Positions 35,290 through 43,604 of a DNA stretch of 61,202 nt are shown piece after piece; positions within the stretch are counted from its first letter, which is position 1, and the number at the start of each line of letters is the position of its first letter. Position numbers and translations under genes: made by a program. The DNA comes from Pinisolibacter aquiterrae (GTDB lineage: Bacteria; Pseudomonadota; Alphaproteobacteria; Rhizobiales; Ancalomicrobiaceae): the NCBI RefSeq assembly GCF_019160155.1, contig NZ_JAFNIH010000005.1, positions 1 to 61,202 on the forward strand, written 5' to 3'. The notes under the pieces are model-generated. The model ran no database searches. It was given only the letters and a program-made list of their open reading frames with translations, and had not been told where the DNA came from.

Positions 35290-36213
35290 ATGAAGCTCAC
35301 CCAGCTCCGCGACATCGCCGCCATCGCCGAACTCGGCAGCGTGCGCGCCGCCGCCCGCCATCTCGGTCTGGCGCAGCCGGCGTTGACCCGCAGCGTCCAC
35401 GAACTGGAGCACGAATTGGGCGCCGCGCTCTTCGAGCGCCACGCGCGCGGGGTCGTGCCGACGGTCATGGGGGAGGCTCTCGTCCGGCGCGCCCAGGCCA
35501 TTCTCGCCGACGTCGATCGGGCGCGGGAGGAGGCGGAACAGTTGCGGGGCGGGACGGGCGGCAGCGTGGTCGCGGGCCTGTCGGTCGCCGCCCACATGGC
35601 GCTGCTGCCGCGGGCGCTGCCGCGCTTTCGCGCGCGCTATCCCGACGTGCGCCTCAGTCTGGTCGAGGGGTTCTTTCCCGCGCACGAGCCGGAGCTGAAG
35701 ACCGGCCGCATGGATTTCTGGGTCGGACCGATGCCGGAACGCGGCGTCGGCAAGGATCTCGTCGTCGAAAAGCTCTTCGACAACACCCGCGCCGTGGTCG
35801 GGCGCACCGGCCATCCGCTCGCGGGGGCGACCTCGCTCGCCGAACTCGCGGGCGCGGAATGGGTGACGACGTCGATCACCCACCGGGCGGCGGAGGAACT
35901 CGGGGTTCTCTTCGCCGCGCACGGACTGCCGCCGCCGCGTCTCGTCATGCAGACGCGCTCGGCGCTCAGCATGATCATGGCGATCACCTGCTCGGACGCA
36001 CTCGGGATGCTGCCGATCCAGTTCCCCGATTTCGCCGTGACGTCGGGCATGCTGACGCACATTCCGATCCGCGAGGTTCTGCCGGCGCCGACCATCGTCA
36101 TGGTGCGTCGCTCCGGCCTGACGCTGACGCCGGCGGCGCAGTGGTTCGCCGATTGTTGTCTGGCGACGATCCGATCGGCGGTGAGCCCGGTCGAGGGCGG
36201 CGGGGCGGTCTGA
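35290..36213 (+). CDS. LysR family regulator of the aromatic operon
   Basis: A 307-residue protein with an N-terminal winged helix (MKLTQLRDIAAIAELGSVRAAARHLGLAQPALTRSVHELEHELGAALFERHARG) and a LysR substrate-binding domain (about 90-295). The domain contains VAAHMALLPRALPRFRARYPDVRLSLVEGF. The style (PALTRSVHELE, with a downstream VMVRRSG segment) resembles regulators of aromatic degradation. It is divergent from the FAH/dioxygenase/hydroxylase/TRAP/BKACE operon and shares the 19-base inverted repeat with it. A GGAG site 7-8 bases before the ATG supports this start. Confidence 0.94.
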   Translation: MKLTQLRDIAAIAELGSVRAAARHLGLAQPALTRSVHELEHELGAALFERHARGVVPTVMGEALVRRAQAILADVDRAREEAEQLRGGTGGSVVAGLSVAAHMALLPRALPRFRARYPDVRLSLVEGFFPAHEPELKTGRMDFWVGPMPERGVGKDLVVEKLFDNTRAVVGRTGHPLAGATSLAELAGAEWVTTSITHRAAEELGVLFAAHGLPPPRLVMQTRSALSMIMAITCSDALGMLPIQFPDFAVTSGMLTHIPIREVLPAPTIVMVRRSGLTLTPAAQWFADCCLATIRSAVSPVEGGGAV

Positions 36214-36224
36214 CGCCCCGAGCC

Positions 36225-37136
36225 TCAGCGCAGGCGATCGACGACGGCGGCGAGCAGCACGCGCCGCGCCGGTTCGACGGGCAGGAAATGCGTCGCTCCC
36301 GCCACTTCGACGTATCGCATGTCGGGGTGGCCCGCGAGCGCGGCGAGGAGGCCGCGCACCGTCCGGGGCGGCGTCTCCACGTCGGCATCGCCGACCACGA
36401 CCGTGACCGGGGTCGTCAGGCGGGCGGGATCCCAGACGGGGATGCCCGACGACCAGTTCCGCGCGATTTCCACCAGGGACCCGTTCGGGGATTCGTGGGC
36501 GCCGGAGGCCGGATCGGCGAGGGCGGCGCGAAAGGTCTCCACCCATCCGTCCGCGATCAGCGCCGCGCGCGTCGGCGGCGGCAGGGTGGCGGTCCACCGC
36601 TCCACCAGCGCGTCGGGGCGCACCACGCGATAGGCCTCGTCCAGCACCGAGGGATCGCGCAGCAGCGGCGAGGGCGTGTCGCGCAGCCACTGCGGGGCGA
36701 CCAGGACGAGGCGGTCGAGATCGGCGGCGTTCTCGACCGCGTAGCGACCGGCCACCGTCGCGCCCCAGGACCACCCGACGAGATGGACGCGTGCGGCGCC
36801 GGTCACCCGCCGCAGGTGGTCGATCGCCCGGCGGACGTCCTCGGTCGCGTCCTTGGTGAAGGTGACCGGCCCGCCGTCGCGCGGCGGCCGATACGAGCGG
36901 CCGAAGCCGCGAAAATCGAGGCACCAGGCGTCGAACCCGGCCGCCGCCGCCAGATCGAGCATCGAGGCGCCGTCGAGACGGGTCGCGAAGGCGACGCTCG
37001 CCGGCACGGTCGAGCCGTGGAGGAAGAGGAGCGGCGGCCCCTCCCCTCGGACCCGGACCAGATGCAGCGTGTCGCCGGCCGACCCGGTCGCCGCCGGGAC
37101 GTCGTGCCGCTCGGGATCGGCCGACCGCACGCTCAT
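36225..37136 (-). CDS. Alpha/beta hydrolase
   Basis: A 303-residue alpha/beta hydrolase. Oxyanion region LLFLHGSTVPA, DFRGFGRS, nucleophile elbow HLVGWSWGAT (serine), acid VVVGDADVETPP and histidine VAGATHFLPVEP are all in order. Its start overlaps the cupin gene stop by four bases, so the pair is co-expressed. The plus-strand lysR ends 12 bases from it, convergent. The substrate is unknown; esterase, lactonase or C-C hydrolase roles are open. Confidence 0.88.
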   Translation of the reverse strand: MSVRSADPERHDVPAATGSAGDTLHLVRVRGEGPPLLFLHGSTVPASVAFATRLDGASMLDLAAAAGFDAWCLDFRGFGRSYRPPRDGGPVTFTKDATEDVRRAIDHLRRVTGAARVHLVGWSWGATVAGRYAVENAADLDRLVLVAPQWLRDTPSPLLRDPSVLDEAYRVVRPDALVERWTATLPPPTRAALIADGWVETFRAALADPASGAHESPNGSLVEIARNWSSGIPVWDPARLTTPVTVVVGDADVETPPRTVRGLLAALAGHPDMRYVEVAGATHFLPVEPARRVLLAAVVDRLR

Positions 37137-37714
37137 GCCTCGACGCCCGCGTCGAAGGCGAAGCCGACGGTCTTCAGCTTGTCGACGATGTCCTCGCCGA
37201 AGCTCGCCTTCATCGTCTCGGCGACACTCGGCGCGTAGGCGACGCGATCCTTCTGCTCCTCGCTCGCCGGCTGGATGATGACCAGGAGCCGGCCGACCTC
37301 GTCGCCGACGTTGTGGAAGCGGCGGGCGACGCCCGGCGGCACCGAGATGAAGTCGAGCGGCTCGAGCGTCACCCGATGTTGCTCCTCGTCGCCCCAGATG
37401 ATGTCGAAGCGGCTCGACAGGCAGAAGAAGTTCTCCACGGTCTGCTCGTGGACGTGCAGGCCGGGGCCGTTGTCGGGAGGGCATTCCGCGATGTTGACGA
37501 CGCAACCGCGCACGCTCTCGATCGGCGCGTTCCGGCTGCGCCCCTCGTAGTCGGTCGGCACCATGAGGGTGTAGACGCGGTGGGCGGTGAGCCGTTGGAA
37601 CGCCGCCTCGGGCACGCCGATCGACTCGGCATAGTCGCGGCCGTAGGGCTTCAGATCGCCGAAACGGGCGATCCGCCGGCTCATCTCCTCGGGCGTCGGC
37701 GTGTTGGTCTTCAT
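37133..37714 (-). CDS. Cupin domain protein
   Basis: A 193-residue small cupin. The first conserved block is GPGLHVHEQTVENFFCLSS (HxH and E metal ligands) and the second is PLDFISVPPGVARRFHNVG. The N-terminal 40 residues (MSRRIARFGDLKPYGRDYAESIGVPEAAFQRLTAHRVYTLM) precede the barrel. Cupins of this size act as dioxygenases, isomerases or ligand sensors. The gene is divergent from a LysR gene and coupled to the alpha/beta hydrolase. The longer in-frame upstream reading is rejected for lack of homology. Confidence 0.82.
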   Translation of the reverse strand: MKTNTPTPEEMSRRIARFGDLKPYGRDYAESIGVPEAAFQRLTAHRVYTLMVPTDYEGRSRNAPIESVRGCVVNIAECPPDNGPGLHVHEQTVENFFCLSSRFDIIWGDEEQHRVTLEPLDFISVPPGVARRFHNVGDEVGRLLVIIQPASEEQKDRVAYAPSVAETMKASFGEDIVDKLKTVGFAFDAGVEA

Positions 37715-37778
37715 CGGTCGGGCTCCCTGTTCGTGGTTCGAGGGAGCATCCCGTCTTCGGCGCCCGCCGACCAATACC

Positions 37779-37799
37779 GAATGCTCGCGGATGCCATTC
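37779..37799. promoter_or_regulatory. Inverted repeat in the cupin / lysR divergent promoter
   Basis: GAATG-N11-CATTC, a LysR-like spacing, 65 bases upstream of the cupin start and 228 bases from lysR. The 312-base intergenic region shows no gene. Confidence 0.4.
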
Positions 37800-38026
37800 C
37801 TCTCTGTTATGACTTCGAGGGGACGACGCGGGCGACGTCCGTCTCTCCGGCGATCGGAGGCCGAAGGCGAGACGGGGTGAAAAACCGTCGGAGATGACCG
37901 CCTACGGTCGATCGGACCGCAGCGGACGGCGAAACGGTCGCGGAGGACGATCGCCGTCACGAGCCTTCCGCCTCATGCCGGACGGTGATCGCGTCGGATG
38001 AGGCCCGCCCGCCCAGGGAGGCGTTC

Positions 38027-38911
38027 ATGGATTTGAGGAAACTCGCCCATTTCCACGAGGTGGCGACCGCCGGCAGTTTCGGGCGCGCCTCCGAGAGGTT
38101 GCGGACGGCACAGCCGGCGCTGAGCAAGAGCGTGCAGGCGCTGGAGCGATCGCTCGGCGTGACGCTGCTCGTCCGCCATTCCAAGGGCGTCGACGTGACC
38201 GAGGCGGGGGCGATGCTGCTGCGCCATGCCGGCGACATTCTCGCACTCTGCCGCGTCGTCGAGGCGGAGGTGCGCGAACAGGCGAGCGAGCCGGCCGCCG
38301 ACATCGCCGTCGGGGTTCCACCGACGCTCGCCCCCTGCCTCTACGGCGATCTCTGCGCCGAGGTCGCCGCCGTCCATCCGCGCGTGCGGCTCGCCCTGCA
38401 CGAGGGGGTCGGCCACGAACTCTGGGACGATCTCCACGCCGAGCGGCTCGACCTCGCCGTGATCGGCTCGACGGTCGGCTCCGACCGGATCGTGACCGAT
38501 CTCGTCGGCCACGAGAGCGTCCATCTGATCGCGCCGGGCGGAACCGGGCTTCCCGCCGAGATCGACCGTCTCGAGGATCTCCTCGGCCGTCCGCTGGTCG
38601 TCACCACCCGGGCGACGAGCGGCCGATCGTGGTTCGAGGAGGTGACGCGTCGATCGGGTCTCGTCTTCGACGTCCGTTGGCGCGTCGAGAGCCCGCAGGT
38701 CGCGCTCGATCTCGTCGCCCGAGGCCTCGGCTCGGCGGTGATGCCGGCGTCCGGCGTCGGCAAGGCGACCGGGCGCGGCGCCGTCGAGGTCGCCCGCGTC
38801 GTCGGCCTGCGCCTGCCGCGCGTCCTCGCCTCGGCCAAGGGGCGCTGGGCGCACCCCTCGGTCTCCTTCGTGCGCAACACGCTGCGGCGCCTGCTCGTCC
38901 GCCTGCTCTGA
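38027..38911 (+). CDS. LysR family transcriptional regulator
   Basis: A 294-residue regulator: winged helix MDLRKLAHFHEVATAGSFGRASERLRTAQPALSKSVQALERSLGVTLLVRHSKGVDVTEAG and a C-terminal effector domain. This N-terminus resembles the CbbR/Nac-like branch. An AGGGAGG ribosome-binding site 6 bases before the ATG at 38027 decides the start over one 14 codons upstream. It is divergent from the cupin-hydrolase pair and convergent with an SDR gene two bases away, so the cupin operon is the best target. Confidence 0.93.
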   Translation: MDLRKLAHFHEVATAGSFGRASERLRTAQPALSKSVQALERSLGVTLLVRHSKGVDVTEAGAMLLRHAGDILALCRVVEAEVREQASEPAADIAVGVPPTLAPCLYGDLCAEVAAVHPRVRLALHEGVGHELWDDLHAERLDLAVIGSTVGSDRIVTDLVGHESVHLIAPGGTGLPAEIDRLEDLLGRPLVVTTRATSGRSWFEEVTRRSGLVFDVRWRVESPQVALDLVARGLGSAVMPASGVGKATGRGAVEVARVVGLRLPRVLASAKGRWAHPSVSFVRNTLRRLLVRLL

Positions 38912-38913
38912 GA

Positions 38914-39672
38914 TCAGGCGTGGATGAACTGGCCGCCGTTGACGTCGAGGGTGACGCCGGTGATCCAGGCCGCCATATCGGAGGCGAGGAAGAGGCAGGC
39001 GTTGGCGATGTCCTCCGGCCGGCCGACCCGGCGCAGCGGAAAGCTCTTCGCCGCCTCGTGCTTGTTCTCGTCCGGATTGGCGCCGCGCGAGAAGTCGGTG
39101 AGCGTCAGGCCGGGGGCGACCGCGTTGGCGCGGATGCCGTCCGGGCCCAGTTCGCGCGCCATCGCCCGCATCAGCCCGAGCACGCCGGCCTTGGCGGCGC
39201 AATAGTGCGGCCCGCCGAAGACGCCGCCGCCCTGGAGCGCCGACAGCGAGGCGACGCAGACGATCGAAGCGCCGGCATCGTGCGGCATGTGGGGGATGAC
39301 GAGTTGCGACATCCGCAGCGTCGCGCCGAGCGAGACGTCGGTGACGAGGTCGTAGTCCTCGGCGGTGACGTCGAGCAGGCGGCGGCGTTGGGTGAGGCCG
39401 GCGTTGTTGACGAGGCAATCGATCCGCCCCCAGCGCTCGACCACCCGCGCCACAGCCGCCGCCGAGGCGTCGCGATCGCGCAGGTCGCAGGGGATGCCGA
39501 GGGTCTCGCCGCCGATCTCGGCGACGGTCCTCTCGAGCTCCTCGGTCTCGAGATCGAGGATCGCGACCTTGGCGCCATGGTCGTGGAAGAGTCGGGCGGT
39601 GGCGCGGCCGATGCCGCGACGGCGGGCCCCGCCGGTGACGATAGAGATCTTGCCTTGCAACAGGGGCGTCAT
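38914..39672 (-). CDS. SDR family oxidoreductase
   Basis: A 252-residue classical short-chain dehydrogenase. Cofactor motif TGGARRRGIGRATA, acidic residue in AILDLE (NAD preference), NNAG, catalytic serine in CVASLSALQGG and YxxxK in YCAAKAG; the C-terminus is typical. It follows a LacI gene in the same direction as the Liv-type transporter genes, the far end of a nine-gene run. Sugar or polyol oxidation is a reasonable guess; 3-oxoacyl reductase activity is less likely given context. Confidence 0.9.
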   Translation of the reverse strand: MTPLLQGKISIVTGGARRRGIGRATARLFHDHGAKVAILDLETEELERTVAEIGGETLGIPCDLRDRDASAAAVARVVERWGRIDCLVNNAGLTQRRRLLDVTAEDYDLVTDVSLGATLRMSQLVIPHMPHDAGASIVCVASLSALQGGGVFGGPHYCAAKAGVLGLMRAMARELGPDGIRANAVAPGLTLTDFSRGANPDENKHEAAKSFPLRRVGRPEDIANACLFLASDMAAWITGVTLDVNGGQFIHA

Positions 39673-39766
39673 GAATCTTCCTCGAAAACGGGTGACGGAG
39701 GCCGGCGCCGGCGAGGCGGCGGCGGCGCGGAGACAGGGAGCGCGGGGCGCGGCGGCGGCCGGTGCG

Positions 39767-40816
39767 TCAGCCGTCGCCCGCGGCGGAAGGGTCGAGCCGG
39801 CGCACGGACTCCCGCTCGATCAGACGGCAATCGATGGTGGTGATCCGGCCCTCGTCACTCTCCCGGCCGAGAATGCGGGCGAAGAGCGCGTCGACGGCGC
39901 TCGCGCCGAGCGCGCGGAAGTTCCAGGAGACCGCCGTCAGGGGGGGATCGAGCGACCGCGTCAGCTCGTTGTCGCCGATCGCCACCAGCGACAGGTCGCG
40001 GGGAAGCTCGATCCCGCGCATGCGCACGAAGCGCAGTACCCCGGCGAGGACGTCGCCGCCGAGCGTCACCACCGCCGTCGGCGGCGCCTCGGCGGTGAGG
40101 AGATCATAGGCGGCGTCGTAGCCGGCATTCTCGTTCACCTCGACGCAGCGGACCAGCGCCAGATTGTCTTCGGCGCCCTCGGCGCGGCAGATCTCCTCGA
40201 AGGCGCGCATGCGCTCGCGTGACTGCAGGCTGGAGCCGTCCGGCGTGACGAGCCCGATCCGGCGATGGCCGGCGGCGAGCAGATATCCGATCGCCTCGCG
40301 CAGACCCTTGCCGTGGTCGACCCGCACCGTCGTCGTGTCGGCGCGGGCGCGGTCGATCTGGACCAGGGGGAAGCCGAGCCGACCGAGCAACGCCTCGACC
40401 TCGGGCCGGTCCTCGAACCCGCCGACGAGGATCAGCCCCTCGACGTCCCAGCGCATCGCCGTCTCGATCGAGCGGACCTCGCGGTCGACCACGTGTCCGG
40501 TGTTCATGACGATGATCGAATAGCCGCGGGCTCGGACGGCGTCCTTCACCGCGTCGACCACCTGGGCGTAGAGCCGGTTGGAGACGTCGGGGACGATGCA
40601 GCCGATGGTTCGCGAGCCCTGGCCGCGCAACGACTGCGCCGCGAGGCTCGGCACGTAGCGCAACTCGGCGATCGCCGCGCGCACGCGTTCGGCGATCGCC
40701 GGGGCCACGGTGTCGGCGCCCTTGAGGACACGCGACACGGTGCCGACCGCGACGCCGGCCTTTTCGGCGACGTGGCGGATGGTCACGCGGGCGCGGGGAC
40801 GGGTGGGGGAGGACAA
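39767..40816 (-). CDS. LacI family transcriptional regulator
   Basis: A 349-residue repressor with helix-turn-helix VTIRHVAEKAGVAVGTVSRVLKGADTVAPAIAERVRAAIAELRYVPSLAAQSLRG and a sugar-binding-like effector domain (TIGCIVPDVSNRLYAQVVDAVKDAVRARGYSIIVMNTGHV). It is the second of two LacI regulators in the Liv transporter run, separated from the binding-protein gene by a hairpin. Which operator it binds is not clear. Confidence 0.93.
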   Translation of the reverse strand: MSSPTRPRARVTIRHVAEKAGVAVGTVSRVLKGADTVAPAIAERVRAAIAELRYVPSLAAQSLRGQGSRTIGCIVPDVSNRLYAQVVDAVKDAVRARGYSIIVMNTGHVVDREVRSIETAMRWDVEGLILVGGFEDRPEVEALLGRLGFPLVQIDRARADTTTVRVDHGKGLREAIGYLLAAGHRRIGLVTPDGSSLQSRERMRAFEEICRAEGAEDNLALVRCVEVNENAGYDAAYDLLTAEAPPTAVVTLGGDVLAGVLRFVRMRGIELPRDLSLVAIGDNELTRSLDPPLTAVSWNFRALGASAVDALFARILGRESDEGRITTIDCRLIERESVRRLDPSAAGDG

Positions 40817-40895
40817 GGGCGTCGTCGTCCGATCTCGGGGTGGGAGGGGAAGGAGGTCGAATGCCCGGTGGGAAGCCGGACCGGAGAGGATGGGG

Positions 40896-40917
40896 CGGGA
40901 GGCCGGCGGGCCTCCCG
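40896..40917 (-). terminator. Hairpin downstream of the Liv-type binding protein gene
   Basis: Perfect 9-base arms CGGGAGGCC / GGCCTCCCG with loop GGCG, starting 8 bases after the stop. No T-run; probably reduces read-through into the LacI and SDR genes. Confidence 0.6.
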
Positions 40918-40924
40918 AACCCTC

Positions 40925-42082
40925 TCACTTCGCCCAGGACTTGATCAACCGGACGTCACCGCCGACGACGCGGGCGAAGCCGAACACCGTGGGGCCGCGA
41001 TGTTCGCCGGGCTTGTAGGTCACCGGCGGGATCAGCTGCGGATCGTAGGTGCCGAGGCTCTCGAGCGCGGTCATCAGCTTCTCGCGGGTCGGTTCGCCCT
41101 CGATCCTCGAAAGCGCGGTGACGAAGAGATGCGCGCCCGACATGCCGATGAAGGCCCAATAGTCGGGCGGCGTCGACGGCGCGAATTCGGCGAGCGCGGC
41201 GACGCCGGTCTTCACCACCGGCGTGTCCATGGTGCGGACCGCCGAATAGAGATTGACGTACATGCCGTCGAGCGCGTCGCCGCCGAGGTCGCGGGTGATC
41301 TTGTCGGCCATCAGCTGCGGGGCGAGGAAACTGGTCTTCCAGCCGACCTTCTTGGCCTCGCGCAGGAACAGCGCCCCCGGCTTCGGCACGACCGCCATCA
41401 CCACCGCGTCCGGTTGCGCCTTCGAGAGCGCGGCGACCTGACCGGAGAAGTCGACGTCGCTCGGCAGATAGGTCGCGGTGGCGACGATCTCGAGCCCCTT
41501 CTCGGTCGCGTAGCTCTTCACGCCGCCGAGCAGCTCGGCGCCGTACTGGTCGTCCTGGTAGAACACCGCGATCCTCTTCGCCCCGAGTTCCTCGTGGGCG
41601 AAGGCGGCGAGCGAGATGCCGTGCGACGAGCCGAGCGGCGAGATCGGGAAGACGATCCGTTCGGTCGGCGTGTTGATGCTCGGATGGCTGCCGAGCGGGC
41701 CGATCAGCGGCACGCCGCGCGAGACGAGATAGGGGATGGCGGCGAGATTGTTGGAGGTGCCGAGCGTGCCGACGATGGCGAAGACGCCGTCGCGGTCGAC
41801 GAGCTTCTTGGCCGCCGCCACCGCCTGCTGGGGATTGTAGTTGTCGTTCTCGACGGTGAGGCGGATCATCCGGCCCTTCACGCCGCCGTTCTTGTTGACC
41901 CACTTGATGTAGGACTCCAACCCGTCGCGATACTGGTTGGCGCCGGCCGACAGACCTCCCTGGAGCGGCAGGAACGAGCCGATGTGGATCTCCTCGGCCG
42001 AAACGCCGGGATCGGCGGCGAAGGTCGGCGTGGCGAGACCCACGGCCAACAGGCCGGCGGTGAACACTCTCCGGTCGAACAT
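40925..42082 (-). CDS. Branched-chain amino acid-type (LivK) ABC substrate-binding protein
   Basis: A 385-residue type I periplasmic binding protein. A signal peptide (MFDRRVFTAGLLAVGLATPTFA) precedes IHIGSFLPLQGGLSAGANQYRDGLESYIKWVNKNGGVKGRMIRL, VAAAKKLVDRDGVFAIVGTLGTSNNLAAIPYL and the C-terminal DYWAFIGMSGAHLFVTAL. These are LivK/Peripla_BP_6 features. Despite the family name many members bind aromatics, amides or polyols; the LacI regulators and SDRs here favour a sugar-like or lactone-forming ligand. Confidence 0.93.
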   Translation of the reverse strand: MFDRRVFTAGLLAVGLATPTFAADPGVSAEEIHIGSFLPLQGGLSAGANQYRDGLESYIKWVNKNGGVKGRMIRLTVENDNYNPQQAVAAAKKLVDRDGVFAIVGTLGTSNNLAAIPYLVSRGVPLIGPLGSHPSINTPTERIVFPISPLGSSHGISLAAFAHEELGAKRIAVFYQDDQYGAELLGGVKSYATEKGLEIVATATYLPSDVDFSGQVAALSKAQPDAVVMAVVPKPGALFLREAKKVGWKTSFLAPQLMADKITRDLGGDALDGMYVNLYSAVRTMDTPVVKTGVAALAEFAPSTPPDYWAFIGMSGAHLFVTALSRIEGEPTREKLMTALESLGTYDPQLIPPVTYKPGEHRGPTVFGFARVVGGDVRLIKSWAK

Positions 42083-42122
42083 GGACTTCCTCCTCAGATC
42101 GTTCGGTTTCGTCTTCTTCTTT

Positions 42123-42836
42123 TCAGTGCATGCCGAGATAGGCCGAGACGATGTCCTCGCGGGCGCCCATCTCGGCCGCGCTTCCGGAGAGGACGATCCG
42201 TCCTCTCTCCATCACGTGGGCGAAGTCGGCGCGGGCCAGCGCCTTCTTCGCGTTCTGCTCGACGACGACGATGGTGATGCCTCGGCCGCGGATCTCGGCG
42301 ATCAGGGCCATGATCTCCTCGATGAAGAGGGGCGCGAGGCCGAGCGTCGGCTCGTCCAGGAGAAGCAGGTCCGGCGCCGCCATCAGGGCGCGGCCGACGG
42401 CGACCATCTGTTGCTCGCCGCCGGAGAGCGTGCCGGCGGACTGGTTCAGCCGTTCGCGCAGACGCGGGAAGAGATCGAGGATCTCCTCGCGGTCGCGGCG
42501 CATCGCGGCGCGGTCGCGGCGGCGGAAGCCGCCGATCGCGAGGTTCTCCGCGACCGTCAGATCGGCGAAGAGGCGGCGCCCCTCCGGCGACATGGCGATG
42601 CCGCGCGTGACGATCTCGTCCGGGCGGCGACCACGGATGTCCTCGCCCTTGAAGCGGATGCGGCCGCCGACGGTGCCCTCGCTCACCCCCAACAGGGCAT
42701 GGAGCAGCGACGACTTGCCGGCCCCGTTCGCCCCGAGCACGGCGAGAACGGCGCCCTGGTCGAGGGCGAAGGAGACGCCGTCGACCGCGCGGATGCCGCC
42801 GTAGTCGACGGTGAGATCCTCGACTTCGAGCAACAT
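42123..42836 (-). CDS. livF: Liv-type ABC transporter ATP-binding protein LivF
   Basis: A 237-residue ATPase: LGANGAGKSSLLHALLG, signature LSGGEQQMVAVGRALM, Walker B LLLLDEPTLGLAP and the LivF-type tail VSAYLGMH. Its start is 3 bases after the livG stop. It pairs with LivG to drive the LivHM channel. Confidence 0.95.
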   Translation of the reverse strand: MLLEVEDLTVDYGGIRAVDGVSFALDQGAVLAVLGANGAGKSSLLHALLGVSEGTVGGRIRFKGEDIRGRRPDEIVTRGIAMSPEGRRLFADLTVAENLAIGGFRRRDRAAMRRDREEILDLFPRLRERLNQSAGTLSGGEQQMVAVGRALMAAPDLLLLDEPTLGLAPLFIEEIMALIAEIRGRGITIVVVEQNAKKALARADFAHVMERGRIVLSGSAAEMGAREDIVSAYLGMH

Positions 42837-42839
42837 GGT

Positions 42840-43604
42840 TCAGCCCTCGCCCAGATAGGCGTCGATCACCTCGGGATTGCGCCGGATCTCCTCCGGCTTC
42901 CCCTCGGCGATCTTCCTGCCCTGCACCACCACGACGATCTTGTCGCAGGCGCTCATCACCAGCGGCATGTCGTGTTCGACCAGCAGAACCGTGATGCCCC
43001 GCTCGGTGGCGAAGCGGCGGATGCGCCGCCCGAGCTCGGCCGATTCCGCTCCGTTGAGGCCGGCGGCCGGCTCGTCCATCAGCATCAGCTTCGGCCGCGA
43101 GCACAGCGCCCGCGCCAGCTCGACGTTCTTGCGCGTGCCGAAGGAGAGGTCCGAGACCCGCCGGTCGCGATGTTCGGCGAGGCCGAGCTCGACGAGCATC
43201 GCCTCCGCCTCGCCATAGGCCGCCTCGCGCGCCCGGCGCGCCGAGGGCAGGGCGAGAAGCTCGGAAAGGAGCCCGGTGCGGAACCTGTGGGCGCAACCCA
43301 TCGCGATGTTGTCGAGCGTGGTCAGATCGCCGAACAGCTCGAGGTTCTGGAAGGTCCGCATCATGCCGATGCGGGTGATCGCGTGGATCGGCAGCCTCAA
43401 CACGTCGCGGCCGAAGGCCTCGATCGAACCGGAGGTCGGCCGGGTGATGCGGGTCAGGCAGTTGAGCAGCGTCGTCTTGCCGGCGCCGTTCGGACCGATC
43501 AGGCCGCACACCACGCCCGGCTCGACCGAGAAGCCGACCCCGTCGACCGCCTTGAGGCCGCCGAAATAGACCGAGAGATCGCGGACGCGCAGAGCCGGGC
43601 TCAT
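42840..43604 (-). CDS. livG: Liv-type ABC transporter ATP-binding protein LivG
   Basis: A 254-residue ATPase with LIGPNGAGKTTLLNCL, TRIGMMRTFQNLELFGDLTTLDN, Walker B LMLMDEPAAGLN and the LivG C-terminal EGKPEEIRRNPEVIDAYLGEG. The signature reads LSFGTRKNVELARAL instead of the common LSYGxQR; the core LSxG is kept. The start overlaps the livM stop by four bases. Confidence 0.95.
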   Translation of the reverse strand: MSPALRVRDLSVYFGGLKAVDGVGFSVEPGVVCGLIGPNGAGKTTLLNCLTRITRPTSGSIEAFGRDVLRLPIHAITRIGMMRTFQNLELFGDLTTLDNIAMGCAHRFRTGLLSELLALPSARRAREAAYGEAEAMLVELGLAEHRDRRVSDLSFGTRKNVELARALCSRPKLMLMDEPAAGLNGAESAELGRRIRRFATERGITVLLVEHDMPLVMSACDKIVVVVQGRKIAEGKPEEIRRNPEVIDAYLGEG

